Below, one piece after another: positions 1 to 10,494 of a stretch of DNA of 64,000 bases. The DNA is from an uncultured Rhizobiaceae bacterium. GTDB taxonomy: Bacteria > Pseudomonadota > Alphaproteobacteria > Rhizobiales > Rhizobiaceae. The stretch spans positions 310,001-374,000 of the forward strand of contig CATQIJ010000013.1 in NCBI GenBank assembly GCA_958296345.1, written 5' to 3'. The translations under genes were made by a program, and so were the position numbers. Every line of letters begins with the position of its first letter. Position 1 is the first letter of the stretch. The notes under the pieces were generated by a model. That model was not told the origin of the DNA and searched no databases. It saw only the letters and a list, made by a program, of their open reading frames with translations.

Positions 1-155
1 ACAATCATACCCTCGCTCTCAAGTTGCTTTATGCGCTTTTGACATGGGCTGGTAGAAATGCCAGCATCCTCAGCAATTACTGCGATTGGAAGCCGTGCAT
101 TTTTCTGTAATGACAGCAGAATACTTTGATTAATTTTATCTAATTTCACACTCAT
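1..155 (-). CDS. Lrp/AsnC family transcriptional regulator, 5' part only
   Basis: A reading frame starting with ATG at 155 runs leftward off the window edge and is too short for the ORF track. The visible 51 codons begin MSVKLDKINQSILLSLQKNA and continue with an AsnC-type winged helix-turn-helix (LDxxNxxIL, NARLPIAVIA, the recognition helix STSPCQKRIKQLE, then EGMI). This is the classic N-terminal DNA-binding domain of Lrp/AsnC regulators; the ligand-binding RAM domain would lie outside the window. It is downstream of glpK on the same strand with about 120 bp between, so it is probably a separate transcription unit. The effector cannot be told. Confidence 0.8.
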   Translation of the reverse strand, partial: MSVKLDKINQSILLSLQKNARLPIAVIAEDAGISTSPCQKRIKQLESEGMI

Positions 156-274
156 AGGATCAAGGCTCAATGCAAAAGGCTAGTGAATAACAGGGCGTTG
201 ATCTAAGTTTAGTCATTTATACTGAACCAGCAAGCCACTCCCAACGTTGAAGTTTAACAGTTAAACTATCAGGA

Positions 275-1762
<1,488 letters not shown>

Positions 1763-1812
1763 TTGCCACCTTTATTTTATGTACTCGTGCCTAAGTATGA
1801 TTTAAAATTAAA

Positions 1813-1840
1813 TAGGGCCAAAACGCAAGTTCTGGCCCTA
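1813..1840 (-). terminator. Stem-loop between glpV and glpK
   Basis: On the minus strand TAGGGCCA and TGGCCCTA form a perfect 8-bp stem around a 12-nt loop, followed by the T/A-rich tract ATTTAATTTTAAAT. It lies between the glpV stop and the glpK start, so it could end most glpV transcripts, protect their 3' ends, and lower glpK expression. No long pure T run follows, so termination is probably partial. Confidence 0.55.
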
Positions 1841-1884
1841 CATAGCGTCTGGGAAAGAATTAGACGCTTCTTTAGTTTATGAGC

Positions 1885-3603
1885 CTATTGCCAGCTTTTA
1901 ATCAGCTCATCATAAGCAATGGTCACGCCTTGAGGTTTCGCATTAGCAAGTTTTGCCTTTGGAGAACCGGGCTGCTCAAGCCAGTGAGCTTCGTCTTTTT
2001 CTTCGTTCATTTTAGGACCAATATCGCCCTGAACGCCAGCACGCTCTAAACGCTCAAGAACTTTTTCCTGTGCACCGCAAAGACCGTTTAAAGCTTCCTG
2101 AGCAGATTTTGCGCCAGACATTGCATCACCAATGTTCTGCCACCACAACTGTGCAAGCTTTGGATAATCAGGAACGTTTGTACCTGTAGGAGACCATTGT
2201 ACACGTGCTGGAGAACGATAGAATTCGATCAAACCGCCTAGCTTGTCTGCACGTTTTGTAAAGTGATCAGAATTAACCGTAGACTCCCGGATGAAGGTAA
2301 GGCCAACATCAGACTTCTTGAGATCAACCGTTTTAGAAGTCACAAACTGAGCATATAGCCATGCTGCTTTTGCGCGATCAACAGGAGTAGACTTCATCAA
2401 AGTCCATGAACCTGCATCCTGATAGCCAATTTTTGTACCTTCGCTCCAGTAAGCGTCATGTGGAGAAGGAGCCATACGCCATTTTGGTGTACCATACTCA
2501 TTCATGACAGGAAGACCAGGTTTCACTGTAGCTGCGGTAAAAGCTGTATACCAGAACATTTGTTGAGCAACATTACCTTGAGCAGGAATTGGGCCTGCCT
2601 CACCAAATGTCATACCATCAGCTTCTGGTGGCGAATATTTCTTCAACCAGTTAATTGCTTTTTCAACTGCATAAACAGCGGCAGGAGAGTTTGTTGCTCC
2701 ACCACGTGCTACACACGAACCAACAGGCTGTGAGTTTTCGTTCACACGAATACCCCATTCGTCAACTGGCAAACCATTTGGCTCACCCTTGTCACCCATA
2801 CCAGCCATAGACATCCATGCATCGGTGTAACGCCAACCCAGTGATGGATCTTTTTTGCCGTAGTCCATGTTGCCATAAACCTTACCTTCAACACCAAGAC
2901 GCGTCATATCACGGCCTGTGAAGAATTCAGCAATATCTTCATAAGCAGACCAGTTTACTGGAACGCCTAGATCGTAGCCATATTTTGCTTTGAAGTCCGC
3001 TTTGTTTTGGTCATCGTTAAACCAGTCATAACGGAACCAATATAAGTTCGCGAACTGCTGGTCTGGTAACTGATACAGCTTTCCATCCGGTGCAGTTGTG
3101 AACGAAGTACCGATGAAGTCTCCAACATCTAGGCCAGGATTAGTAACATCCTTGCCTTCGCCTTCCATCCAGTCTGTTAAGTTACGCACTTGCTGATAAC
3201 GCCAGTGAGTACCGATTAAGTCGGAGTCGTTCACGTAGCCATCATAGATGTTTTCACCAGACTGCATTTGAGTTTGTAGCTTTTCGACCACGTCACCTTC
3301 ACCAATCAAGTCATGCGTGATTTTAATGCCTGTGATGGCCGTGAATGCAGGCGCTAGAACCTTAGATTCATATTCATGCGTACCAATTGTCTCTGATACA
3401 ACTTTAATATCTAACCCTGTGAATGGCTTTGCTGCATTTACAAAAAGCTCCATTTCAGCTTTTTGTTCCACTTCAGAAAGAACTGATAATCCACCAATTT
3501 CATCTGCGAGAAACTTCTCAGCTGCGGCCATATCGGCATGAGCAGCGCCCGTTGCCAACATGAGGGCCGTAAAGGCCGTCGTGTTAAGTAGTAAATTTCG
3601 CAT
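1885..3603 (-). CDS. glpV: Glycerol ABC transporter, periplasmic substrate-binding protein
   Basis: 572-aa extracytoplasmic solute-binding protein of the glycerol ABC transporter described in rhizobia (GlpSTPQUV). A cleavable signal peptide is visible (MRNLLLNTTAFTALMLATGA, with cleavage likely after AHA). The family-1 binding fold follows, with conserved segments such as IGEGDVVEKLQTQMQSGENIYDGYVNDSDL and LPDQQFANLYWFRYDWF. The length is typical of these unusually large glycerol binding proteins. It is preceded by a GGGAGG-type ribosome-binding site and follows glpU by 72 bp. The permeases and ATPases immediately upstream on the same strand complete the importer. Confidence 0.92.
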   Translation of the reverse strand: MRNLLLNTTAFTALMLATGAAHADMAAAEKFLADEIGGLSVLSEVEQKAEMELFVNAAKPFTGLDIKVVSETIGTHEYESKVLAPAFTAITGIKITHDLIGEGDVVEKLQTQMQSGENIYDGYVNDSDLIGTHWRYQQVRNLTDWMEGEGKDVTNPGLDVGDFIGTSFTTAPDGKLYQLPDQQFANLYWFRYDWFNDDQNKADFKAKYGYDLGVPVNWSAYEDIAEFFTGRDMTRLGVEGKVYGNMDYGKKDPSLGWRYTDAWMSMAGMGDKGEPNGLPVDEWGIRVNENSQPVGSCVARGGATNSPAAVYAVEKAINWLKKYSPPEADGMTFGEAGPIPAQGNVAQQMFWYTAFTAATVKPGLPVMNEYGTPKWRMAPSPHDAYWSEGTKIGYQDAGSWTLMKSTPVDRAKAAWLYAQFVTSKTVDLKKSDVGLTFIRESTVNSDHFTKRADKLGGLIEFYRSPARVQWSPTGTNVPDYPKLAQLWWQNIGDAMSGAKSAQEALNGLCGAQEKVLERLERAGVQGDIGPKMNEEKDEAHWLEQPGSPKAKLANAKPQGVTIAYDELIKSWQ

Positions 3604-3675
3604 ATTATTTCCTCCCTTTAGAGTTTATGAGCGTTGAGGAGATAAAAATTGGGCTTCATCTCCAGTTCTTTGGAA

Positions 3676-3957
3676 TCAAACAGTTCGAAATACACCAACG
3701 GCGAAAATCACTGAAACTCCAAGAGCCCACCACAGATTAGGCCCGACAAGACCCAACCATACGAGATTAATAAAAGCGCTGCCAAGCAGCGATATGAAGA
3801 GACGATCTCCCCTCGTCGTCTCAAAGCGTAAAATGCCTATTCTAGGATTTCCGCCTGGAGAAAAATATTCCCAAACACCCATCGCGACTAGCAAGCCTAT
3901 GATGCTTGCCCAAAATAGAAATGTAGGTACGGTCCATACCATCCATGATAAAGCCAT
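3676..3957 (-). CDS. glpU: Small membrane protein of the glycerol transporter locus (DUF2160)
   Basis: 93-aa protein with three likely membrane helices (WTVPTFLFWASIIGLLVAMG; LFISLLGSAFINLVWLGLV; LWWALGVSVIFAVGVF) separated by a charged cytoplasmic stretch containing GNPRIGILRFETTRGDRL. It matches the DUF2160 family that always sits between the permease gene glpQ and the binding-protein gene glpV in this type of locus. Its exact role in glycerol uptake is unknown; an accessory subunit of the permease is an inference from conserved position. It starts 12 bp after glpQ stops, consistent with one transcript. Confidence 0.85.
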   Translation of the reverse strand: MALSWMVWTVPTFLFWASIIGLLVAMGVWEYFSPGGNPRIGILRFETTRGDRLFISLLGSAFINLVWLGLVGPNLWWALGVSVIFAVGVFRTV

Positions 3958-3969
3958 GCCTTTTCTCCC

Positions 3970-4812
3970 CTATACCCGACCAAGGGCAAACCCCTTGGCG
4001 ATGTAGTTGCGAACAAAATAAATAACGAGTGCACCTGGAATAATTGTCAAAACACCTGCTGCAGCAAGAACACCCCAATCGACCCCAGAAGCGCCAACGG
4101 TACGTGTCATGATAGCAGCGATGGGCTTTGCAACTGTTGTCGTTAAGGTACGGGCAATTAATAACTCTACCCAAGAAAACATGAAGCAGAAGAATGCAGC
4201 GACACCTATGCCTGATGCAATCAATGGCGTAAAAATTTTTACAAAGAATCTTGGAAATGAGTAACCATCAATATAAGCTGTTTCATCTATCTCTTTTGGA
4301 ACGCCTGACATGAAACCTTCTAAAATCCAAACGGCTAAAGGCACATTGAATAAACAATGAGCCAGCGCAACCGCGATGTGTGTATCGATCAAACCAAAGG
4401 CGGAATAAAGTTGGAAGAATGGAAGAACAAACACAGCCGCAGGTGCCATACGATTTGACAGAAGCCAGAAGAACATATGCTTATCGCCAAGGAAACGATA
4501 CCGTGAGAATGCATAAGCAGCGGGCAATGCAACAGCAATTGAAATGACTGTATTTAAGCCAACATAAATCAATGAATTGATATAACCATTATACCAAGAA
4601 GGGTCTGTGAAAATCACGGCGTAATTATGCAGTGTCGGATTTGCTGGAAACAAGGTAAAGGTCGATAATATTTCTTGGTTGGTTTTAAAGCTCATATTGA
4701 TCAGCCAATAGATAGGCAGCATCAAAAAGAAAATATAAAGACCTGGCACCAACCAACGTGAAATGCTTTTTTTTGGCAAAACGATTGCTGGCGCGTACAT
4801 TGCTGATATCAA
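3970..4812 (-). CDS. glpQ: Glycerol ABC transporter permease; start uncertain
   Basis: Inner-membrane permease of the binding-protein-dependent MalG type, with about six helices and the EAA loop around EGFMSGVPKEIDETAYIDGYS. The ORF-track start (TTG at 4812) is doubtful. An ATG at 4852 overlaps the glpP stop as TAATG and gives a hydrophilic leader (MATQSNNANTVNTIDISN). That frame would join the permease if the run of eight A (T8 at 4767-4774 on the plus strand) were seven. I therefore think the true gene is 3970..4852 with a homopolymer length error; ATG at 4800 is the conservative alternative. The partner permease GlpP is directly upstream. Confidence 0.88.
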   Translation of the reverse strand: MISAMYAPAIVLPKKSISRWLVPGLYIFFLMLPIYWLINMSFKTNQEILSTFTLFPANPTLHNYAVIFTDPSWYNGYINSLIYVGLNTVISIAVALPAAYAFSRYRFLGDKHMFFWLLSNRMAPAAVFVLPFFQLYSAFGLIDTHIAVALAHCLFNVPLAVWILEGFMSGVPKEIDETAYIDGYSFPRFFVKIFTPLIASGIGVAAFFCFMFSWVELLIARTLTTTVAKPIAAIMTRTVGASGVDWGVLAAAGVLTIIPGALVIYFVRNYIAKGFALGRV

Positions 4813-4851
4813 TTGTGTTTACCGTATTTGCGTTGTTTGATTGAGTAGCCA

Positions 4852-5739
4852 TTAGTCTTCCACCCTCGCATCTGGTTTATCAACGCCAACATTGCTCATC
4901 ACCGTAAAGAAGATGAAACAAATGGTAATTACCAATAACTGGTAGACAAGAGACATCGCAGCTGCAGGACCAAGATCAAATTGACCGATAGCCTGCTTTA
5001 CAAGATCAATAGACATGAACGTTGTGGAATTACCTGGACCGCCGCCTGTTAAGACGAATGGCTCTGTGTAAATCATAAAGGAGTCCATAAAACGTAATAG
5101 AAAAGCGATAATTAAAACGCCTCTTATCTTTGGGAGTTGGATGAAACGGAATACTGACCACTTGGACGCTCCATCAATTTTTGCATCTTGATAATAAGCT
5201 TCTAGAATCGAAACAAGACCTGCATAGCAAAACAAAACAACAAGGCTTGTCCAATGCCATACGTCCATCAAAATAATGGTTGCCCATGCATCAAAGATAT
5301 TACCTGCACAATTATATTCTATGCCAAGTTGATCAAGAGAATAGCCAAGTAATCCGATATCTGCGCGGCCAAAAATTTGCCAGATTGTACCAACGACATT
5401 CCAAGGAATGAGTAAAGGCAATGCCATTAATACGAGACAAACTGGAACCCAAATGCCTTTCTTAGGCATGGTTAGAGCAATCGCAATTCCCAATGGAATC
5501 TCAATTGTTAAAATAATCATTGAGAATAAAAGATTTCTACCAAGCGCATCCCAAAATCGTTCCGATTTTAAAACGTCTTGAAACCATTCAGTGCCTGCCC
5601 AGAAAAACTGGTTGTTGCCGAATGTATCCTGAACAGAATAATTGACAACAGTCATAATTGGTATGATCGCGCTAAGCGCGACTAAAATGAAGACAGGAAG
5701 AACGAGTAGCCAAGCTTTGTTATTATATGGTTTATCCAT
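4852..5739 (-). CDS. glpP: Glycerol ABC transporter permease
   Basis: 295-aa MalF-like integral membrane subunit with about six transmembrane helices. It begins with a short basic N-terminus and the first helix AWLLVLPVFILVALSAIIPI, and carries the EAA motif region EAYYQDAKIDGASKWSVFRF that contacts the ATPases. It pairs with GlpQ to form the glycerol channel. It starts 2 bp after the glpT stop, and its own stop overlaps the probable glpQ start (TAATG), so translation is likely coupled along the operon. Confidence 0.92.
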   Translation of the reverse strand: MDKPYNNKAWLLVLPVFILVALSAIIPIMTVVNYSVQDTFGNNQFFWAGTEWFQDVLKSERFWDALGRNLLFSMIILTIEIPLGIAIALTMPKKGIWVPVCLVLMALPLLIPWNVVGTIWQIFGRADIGLLGYSLDQLGIEYNCAGNIFDAWATIILMDVWHWTSLVVLFCYAGLVSILEAYYQDAKIDGASKWSVFRFIQLPKIRGVLIIAFLLRFMDSFMIYTEPFVLTGGGPGNSTTFMSIDLVKQAIGQFDLGPAAAMSLVYQLLVITICFIFFTVMSNVGVDKPDARVED

Positions 5740-5741
5740 GA

Positions 5742-6815
5742 TCAGCCTCCCGCTCTTACAAAGTGAGAATCTTCGTAAATATTTATTCTGCCAGTCTCAA
5801 ACTTGAACGTTGGATCAGCAGGAACGGCTTCTCCTTCTTTAAGAACAGCATTAATTGAATGGCCTTCTAGTTTCGCGCGTACAATCTTAAAACGGCCAAT
5901 GTTTTCAACCGCATCAATTTGCACTGGAATACCTTTTTTATCAGATGATAAAGAGACAAATTCAGGGCGGATACCAAGCTCGGTTTTTTTGCTAGAATTT
6001 TTATATCCGCCAGCAAGTCCAATTTTTGTTTCGCCTATGTTGGCAGTTTTCCCGTTTATCTCACATGGGATTACATTCATGCCTGGTGACCCAATGAAAT
6101 AGCCTACAAATGTATGTGCTGGTTCATCAAACAATTCTTCAGGTGTACCAATTTGAACAACTTCACCTTCGTACATGACCACTACTTTATCTGCGAAAGT
6201 AAGTGCTTCTGTTTGGTCGTGCGTAACATAGATCATCGTATGGCCAAGTTGACGATGAAGGTCTTTTAATTTTGTTCGCAATTGCCACTTCATATGAGGG
6301 TCAATAACCGTAAGGGGCTCATCAAATAAAATAGTATTTACATCATAACGAACGAGACCACGGCCTAATGAAATTTTCTGTTTTTCATCTGCGGTTAATC
6401 CACGCGCTTTACGATCAGCTTTTCCTGATAGATCTAGAACATCGATCATTTCATTGACGCATTTTGAAATCTCGTCTTGGGGGACTCGGCGGTTTATTAA
6501 GGGGAACTCTAAATTTTGGCGAACAGTCATCGTGTCGTAAATCACTGGAAACTGAAATACCTGCGCAATATTGCGCTCTTCTGGCTGCAAATGTGTTACA
6601 TCTTTGCCATCAAATTTGATATGACCTTTTGAAGGAACTAGTAATCCAGAGATGATGTTTAATAACGTAGTCTTGCCACAGCCTGATGGACCTAATAGTG
6701 CGTAAGCACCGCCATCTTCCCATTCATAATCTATTTCCTTTAATGCAAAATCTGCATCCGTCTTCGGATTAGAATAATAAGAGTGCGCCAGTTTATCGAG
6801 AGTAATGCTTGCCAC
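5742..6815 (-). CDS. glpT: Glycerol ABC transporter ATP-binding protein 2
   Basis: 357-aa ATPase of the MalK/CUT1 type. Walker A is GPSGCGKTTL, the Q loop follows (AQVFQFPV), Walker B is ILFDEP and the H-loop is TH. The signature is degenerate: TADEKQKISLGRGLV replaces LSGGQ, as in one of the two ATPases of this transporter family, so the pair is probably functionally asymmetric. A C-terminal TOBE-type domain starts at about residue 270. The symbol follows rhizobial GlpT (an ATPase) and should not be confused with the enterobacterial GlpT antiporter. Confidence 0.9.
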   Translation of the reverse strand: MASITLDKLAHSYYSNPKTDADFALKEIDYEWEDGGAYALLGPSGCGKTTLLNIISGLLVPSKGHIKFDGKDVTHLQPEERNIAQVFQFPVIYDTMTVRQNLEFPLINRRVPQDEISKCVNEMIDVLDLSGKADRKARGLTADEKQKISLGRGLVRYDVNTILFDEPLTVIDPHMKWQLRTKLKDLHRQLGHTMIYVTHDQTEALTFADKVVVMYEGEVVQIGTPEELFDEPAHTFVGYFIGSPGMNVIPCEINGKTANIGETKIGLAGGYKNSSKKTELGIRPEFVSLSSDKKGIPVQIDAVENIGRFKIVRAKLEGHSINAVLKEGEAVPADPTFKFETGRINIYEDSHFVRAGG

Positions 6816-6824
6816 GGTCTTCCC

Positions 6825-7905
6825 TTAATTCTGATTATCAGATGCTGGAGCTGAAATTAAATTCTCATTTTGATCAAAAATGAACAGGCTCTTTTGATCT
6901 AAATAAGTGGGAACTACATCGCCAATATTGACCCTATGCACGCCATGCATCAGCGCTACCATATGCGCATCTTTGCTTTGTAAATGAATGAAGCTTTCCG
7001 AACCTGTAATCTCTGTTGTTGAAACTTTGAAGTTTAGTTCCATCGACTTACCTTTGGGCTTTTTAAGATGCACGTGGTGAGGCCTAACGCCAATTTTATA
7101 ATCTCCATCCGCAAGCGCTGACATGTTTTTAGGGACTTCAATGTGGCTGTCATGAAAGGCAAATTTACCGCCAGTATTCTTAACTGGGAGTATGTTCATT
7201 GGCGGATCAGAGAATGTTTGCGCTGTTAGTAAATCCGAAGGACGATTGTAAACATCAATAGTATTATCAAATTGCGTCACGTGTCCTTCGTTCAAAGTTG
7301 CAGTCTTACCACCTAGTAACAAGGCTTCTTGTGGCCAGTGGTTGCGTAAACAAATATCGCTCCAGTAGCAGCAAAATTTTAGGTAGTTCAATTCGTAATT
7401 CTTCGCGAAGTTTATAATCCAAATTTGCTAGAGGTTCGTCCAACAATACTAGCTCAGCATCTTTAACCAGTGCTCTTGCAAGCGCTGTTCGTTGCTGCTG
7501 ACCTCCAGATAAGTTCAACGGAGTGCGATCTAGATAAGGCGTCAATTTTAACAGTTCTGCGGCTTCATTAACGCGGCGGTCTATCGTTGATTTGTCTACG
7601 CCCGCAACACGCATCGGGGATGCTATATTTTCATAAACACTCATTGCTGGGTAATTAATAAATTGCTGATAAACCATAGCAACGTTACGCTTTTGAACGG
7701 GCAATCCAACAACGTTACTTCCATTCATGAGAATACTGCCAGAAGTTGGGCGATCTAACCCAGCCATTAAACGCATCAAAGATGTTTTGCCTGAAAGAGT
7801 AGAGCCAAGCAGAATATTTACTGACCCTTTTTCAAGCGTGATTGAAACATCATTGATGTGTAAATCATTACCTACCATTTTACTGACGTTTTTCAGTTCC
7901 AACAT
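6825..7905 (-). CDS. glpS: Glycerol ABC transporter ATP-binding protein 1, frameshifted
   Basis: First ATPase of the glycerol importer, seen as two overlapping ORFs (7306-7926 and 6825-7391). The N-terminal half has Walker A GSTLSGKTSL, the canonical signature LSGGQQQRTALARAL and Walker B LVLLDEPLANLDY. The C-terminal half has the regulatory TOBE region with GVRPHHVHL. Restoring one base in an A run at 7373-7376 and one in GG at 7333-7334 joins ELPKIFAATGAIFVYATTGP to QEALLLGG, giving about 360 aa. Two homopolymer deletions in 45 bp suggest read errors. I prefer the ATG at 7905 (MLELKNVSK). It directly follows glpD. Confidence 0.87.
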
Positions 7906-7912
7906 CAAAATC

Positions 7913-9433
7913 CTATTCCGCTGCAAGCTTTTGCAGTTGTTTATTTTTATCGATAAATGTTTTCAGATCAATCGTTTGATCTTCTGTGAAACGTATTCCA
8001 AGCTTGCTTCTGCGCCACAAAATATCATCGGCTGTTTTGGCCCATTCACTACCAATCAGATACCGCACTTCTGCTTCATTCAAGCTGTGTCCAAAATCTT
8101 GTCCCAAGTCGTCCAGAGATTTTGCATCCTTAAGTATGTCAAAGATTTTCAATCCATAGGCACGGACCAACCGCTCACAATGGGTTGTTTCAAGAAATGG
8201 GTATTTCAAATGTACCTTGGAAAGTAACTCGTTATAACCAGAGACACCAAACTCCCCACCTGGCAAAATACTATCCTTTGTCCAAGAGCTTCCTTTAACG
8301 CCTATTTCATCTCCAACCATTTCGAGCATAGACTCTGCCAAGCGTCGATAAGTAGTAATTTTGCCACCAAATGTATTTATCACTTTAGGTTCGGAAGGCT
8401 CGCCATCCATCCGCAAGACATAATCACGCGTTGCTTCTTGAGCCTTCGAAGCGCCATCATCATAAAGTGGGCGCACACCAGAAAAGGTCCAAACTATATC
8501 ATCTTCAGTGATTGGTTCTTTGAAATAATCACTTGCTCCTGCACATAGATACTCAATCTCGGTAGGCGTGATTTCCACATCTGAGGGGTCACCTTCATAG
8601 TCTTGGTCTGTGGTGCCAACCAGTGTGAAATCTTGTTCATATGGAATTGCAAAGAAGATGCGTTCATCTGAATTTTGGAAGAAGTAAGCTTTTGGATGAT
8701 CAAATTTTTTGCGAATTACGATGTGACTACCTTGTACAAGGCGAACATTTTGAGCGTCATTTTTACCCATCGATGCTTGTAATATTTCATCAACCCAAGG
8801 ACCGCCTGCATTAACAATCAATTTGGAACGTACTTTATGTATGACACTCGTTTCAGCCGACTGAAGAATAATTTCCCAATGATCTTTGAGTTTATTCGCG
8901 GAAACAACTTTGGTTGATGTATGTATTTCGGCGCCTTTTGCCTTAGCATCCATTGCATTAAGAACGACGAGGCGGGCATCATTTACCCAGCAATCTGAGT
9001 ATTCAAATGCCTTAGTATATTTATCCTTGAGCGGCGTACCAGTTATATCTGAGTTTAAATTTACTACCTTGGTGCCAGGTAAAATTTTTCGCCCTCCCAA
9101 ATTATCATACAAAAACAATCCAAGACGTAGCAACCACGCAGGTCTTAACCCTTTGTGATGCGGGAGTACGAAACGCATTGGCCAGATAATATGTGGCGCC
9201 ATGTTTAATAAAACTTCACGCTCAATTAATGCCTCGCGCACTAGTCGAAATTCATAATGCTCTAGGTAACGTAACCCACCATGAACAAGCTTTGTTGACC
9301 AAGAAGAAGTGCCAGAACCCAGATCATTCATCTCCGCAAGACAAACGGAATAACCACGACCTACAGCATCGCGAGCAATGCCACATCCATTAATACCGCC
9401 GCCAATGACAAAGATGTCATATATCGTAGACAA
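7913..9433 (-). CDS. glpD: Aerobic glycerol-3-phosphate dehydrogenase
   Basis: 506-aa FAD enzyme that oxidises glycerol-3-phosphate to dihydroxyacetone phosphate and passes electrons to the quinone pool at the inner membrane. The FAD dinucleotide fold is at the N-terminus (FVIGGGINGCGIARDAVGRG), followed by GTSSWSTKLVHGGLRYLE, a GlpD signature. Near residues 350-370 lies NTFGGKITTYRRLAESML. The start codon is TTG, supported by AGGAG 8 nt upstream (AGGAGAAAATC-TTG). It heads the transport operon, so imported glycerol, once phosphorylated by GlpK, is oxidised here. Confidence 0.95.
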   Translation of the reverse strand: MSTIYDIFVIGGGINGCGIARDAVGRGYSVCLAEMNDLGSGTSSWSTKLVHGGLRYLEHYEFRLVREALIEREVLLNMAPHIIWPMRFVLPHHKGLRPAWLLRLGLFLYDNLGGRKILPGTKVVNLNSDITGTPLKDKYTKAFEYSDCWVNDARLVVLNAMDAKAKGAEIHTSTKVVSANKLKDHWEIILQSAETSVIHKVRSKLIVNAGGPWVDEILQASMGKNDAQNVRLVQGSHIVIRKKFDHPKAYFFQNSDERIFFAIPYEQDFTLVGTTDQDYEGDPSDVEITPTEIEYLCAGASDYFKEPITEDDIVWTFSGVRPLYDDGASKAQEATRDYVLRMDGEPSEPKVINTFGGKITTYRRLAESMLEMVGDEIGVKGSSWTKDSILPGGEFGVSGYNELLSKVHLKYPFLETTHCERLVRAYGLKIFDILKDAKSLDDLGQDFGHSLNEAEVRYLIGSEWAKTADDILWRRSKLGIRFTEDQTIDLKTFIDKNKQLQKLAAE

Positions 9434-9468
9434 GATTTTCTCCTAGGAACTAGCGCACTTATAAAAAG

Positions 9469-9517
9469 CGAAACTAGACTTAGCAAAAACGAAAACAAAT
9501 CGAATGTCAAACGAAAA
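9469..9517 (-). promoter_or_regulatory. Candidate GlpR operator array and promoter of glpD operon
   Basis: CGAA (TTCG on the coding strand) occurs at 9469, 9490, 9501 and 9512. The last three are exactly 11 bp apart, one helical turn, as expected for tandem DeoR-family half-sites. A minus-strand TTGACA (-35-like) lies at 9505-9510 inside the array, so bound repressor would block the polymerase. The same 11-bp TTTCG pair is found before glpR. The operator role is inferred from spacing and position. Confidence 0.5.
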
Positions 9518-9630
9518 TATTATGAAGACTGTATATAACTGTAATAGCAATCAACAAAAGCTAAGGAGAATATCATTCGATTAAATGAGGATTGAGACAC
9601 ACAATAAGTAGTTATTATGCTGCTAGATTA

Positions 9631-10398
9631 TTACTGAACACCAACTTCGATGAGACGAACATCATTTTCTTCACATAGCTTTCTGATATTTTCGCTTACA
9701 CAAATATCTGTAACAAAAGTATTTACCTGCGAAAGATGCGCAATACGAACTGGTGCAGTACGTTCAAATTTTGTGGAATCAGCAACCAAAATAACATTAC
9801 GGGCATTTTCTACAATTGCTTGTGCGACCTTAACTTCACGAATATCAAAATCTAATAAAGCACCATCATTATCAATTGCAGACGACCCAATAACCGCATG
9901 ATCAACTTTAAATTGGCGAATGAAATCAACAGCAGTTTCCCCAACAATACCGCCATCCGTGCTACGAACAACACCGCCAGCCATTACAACTTCGAACTTA
10001 GGATAAACACGTAATCGATTGGCTACATTAATATTATTTGTAATTGCCATCAGCCCTTCATGATCTAACAAAGCCTCGCTTACAGCTTCAGTAGTAGTGC
10101 CAATGTTGATAAATAAAGAGGATTCATTTGGGATAAGTGCTGCCGCGGCCTTGCCTATGACAGTTTTTTCTAATGCCGCAATTTGTCTACGATCTTCGTA
10201 TTCAAAGTTGGCAATGCCTGAAGGAAATTCAGCACCACCATGAATGCGTGTTAAAAGTCTTTGCTCACAAAGGTCATTTAGGTCTTTTCTAATGGTTTGG
10301 GGGGTAACTTTAAAACGCGCCGCAAGCCCATCAACCAGAACTCTTTCCTCGGTCTTTGCTATTTCAAGTATTTTTTCATGCCGTGGGCTTAGGTACAT
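9631..10398 (-). CDS. glpR: DeoR-family regulator of glycerol metabolism
   Basis: 255-aa DeoR/GlpR repressor. The N-terminal helix-turn-helix reads RHEKILEIAKTEERVLVDGLAARFKVTPQTIRKDLNDL, with the family signature RIHGGAEF at about residue 53. The C-terminal sugar-phosphate sensor domain has NIGTTTEAVSEAL and ILVADSTKF. In this family glycerol-3-phosphate typically releases the repressor; this is family knowledge. It sits 197 bp upstream of glpD on the same strand, so glpD probably has its own promoter in the gap where the candidate operators lie. Confidence 0.92.
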   Translation of the reverse strand: MYLSPRHEKILEIAKTEERVLVDGLAARFKVTPQTIRKDLNDLCEQRLLTRIHGGAEFPSGIANFEYEDRRQIAALEKTVIGKAAAALIPNESSLFINIGTTTEAVSEALLDHEGLMAITNNINVANRLRVYPKFEVVMAGGVVRSTDGGIVGETAVDFIRQFKVDHAVIGSSAIDNDGALLDFDIREVKVAQAIVENARNVILVADSTKFERTAPVRIAHLSQVNTFVTDICVSENIRKLCEENDVRLIEVGVQ

Positions 10399-10411
10399 TT
10401 ATTTCTCAAAG

Positions 10412-10427
10412 TTTCGTATTGCTTTCG
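10412..10427 (-). promoter_or_regulatory. Candidate GlpR half-sites upstream of glpR
   Basis: Two TTTCG copies (10412-10416 and 10423-10427, plus-strand reading) are spaced 11 bp, just upstream of the glpR ATG and between divergent glpR and the SDR gene. The spacing matches the array before glpD, although the half-sites run in the opposite orientation relative to the downstream glp gene. It could mediate autoregulation. Only two short sites, so the call is tentative. Confidence 0.4.
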
Positions 10428-10494
10428 ATTGAAGTATAACTGAAAATATCCGAAATTCAAATCACCCTGCATCGATCAATCTATAGAGAATATA

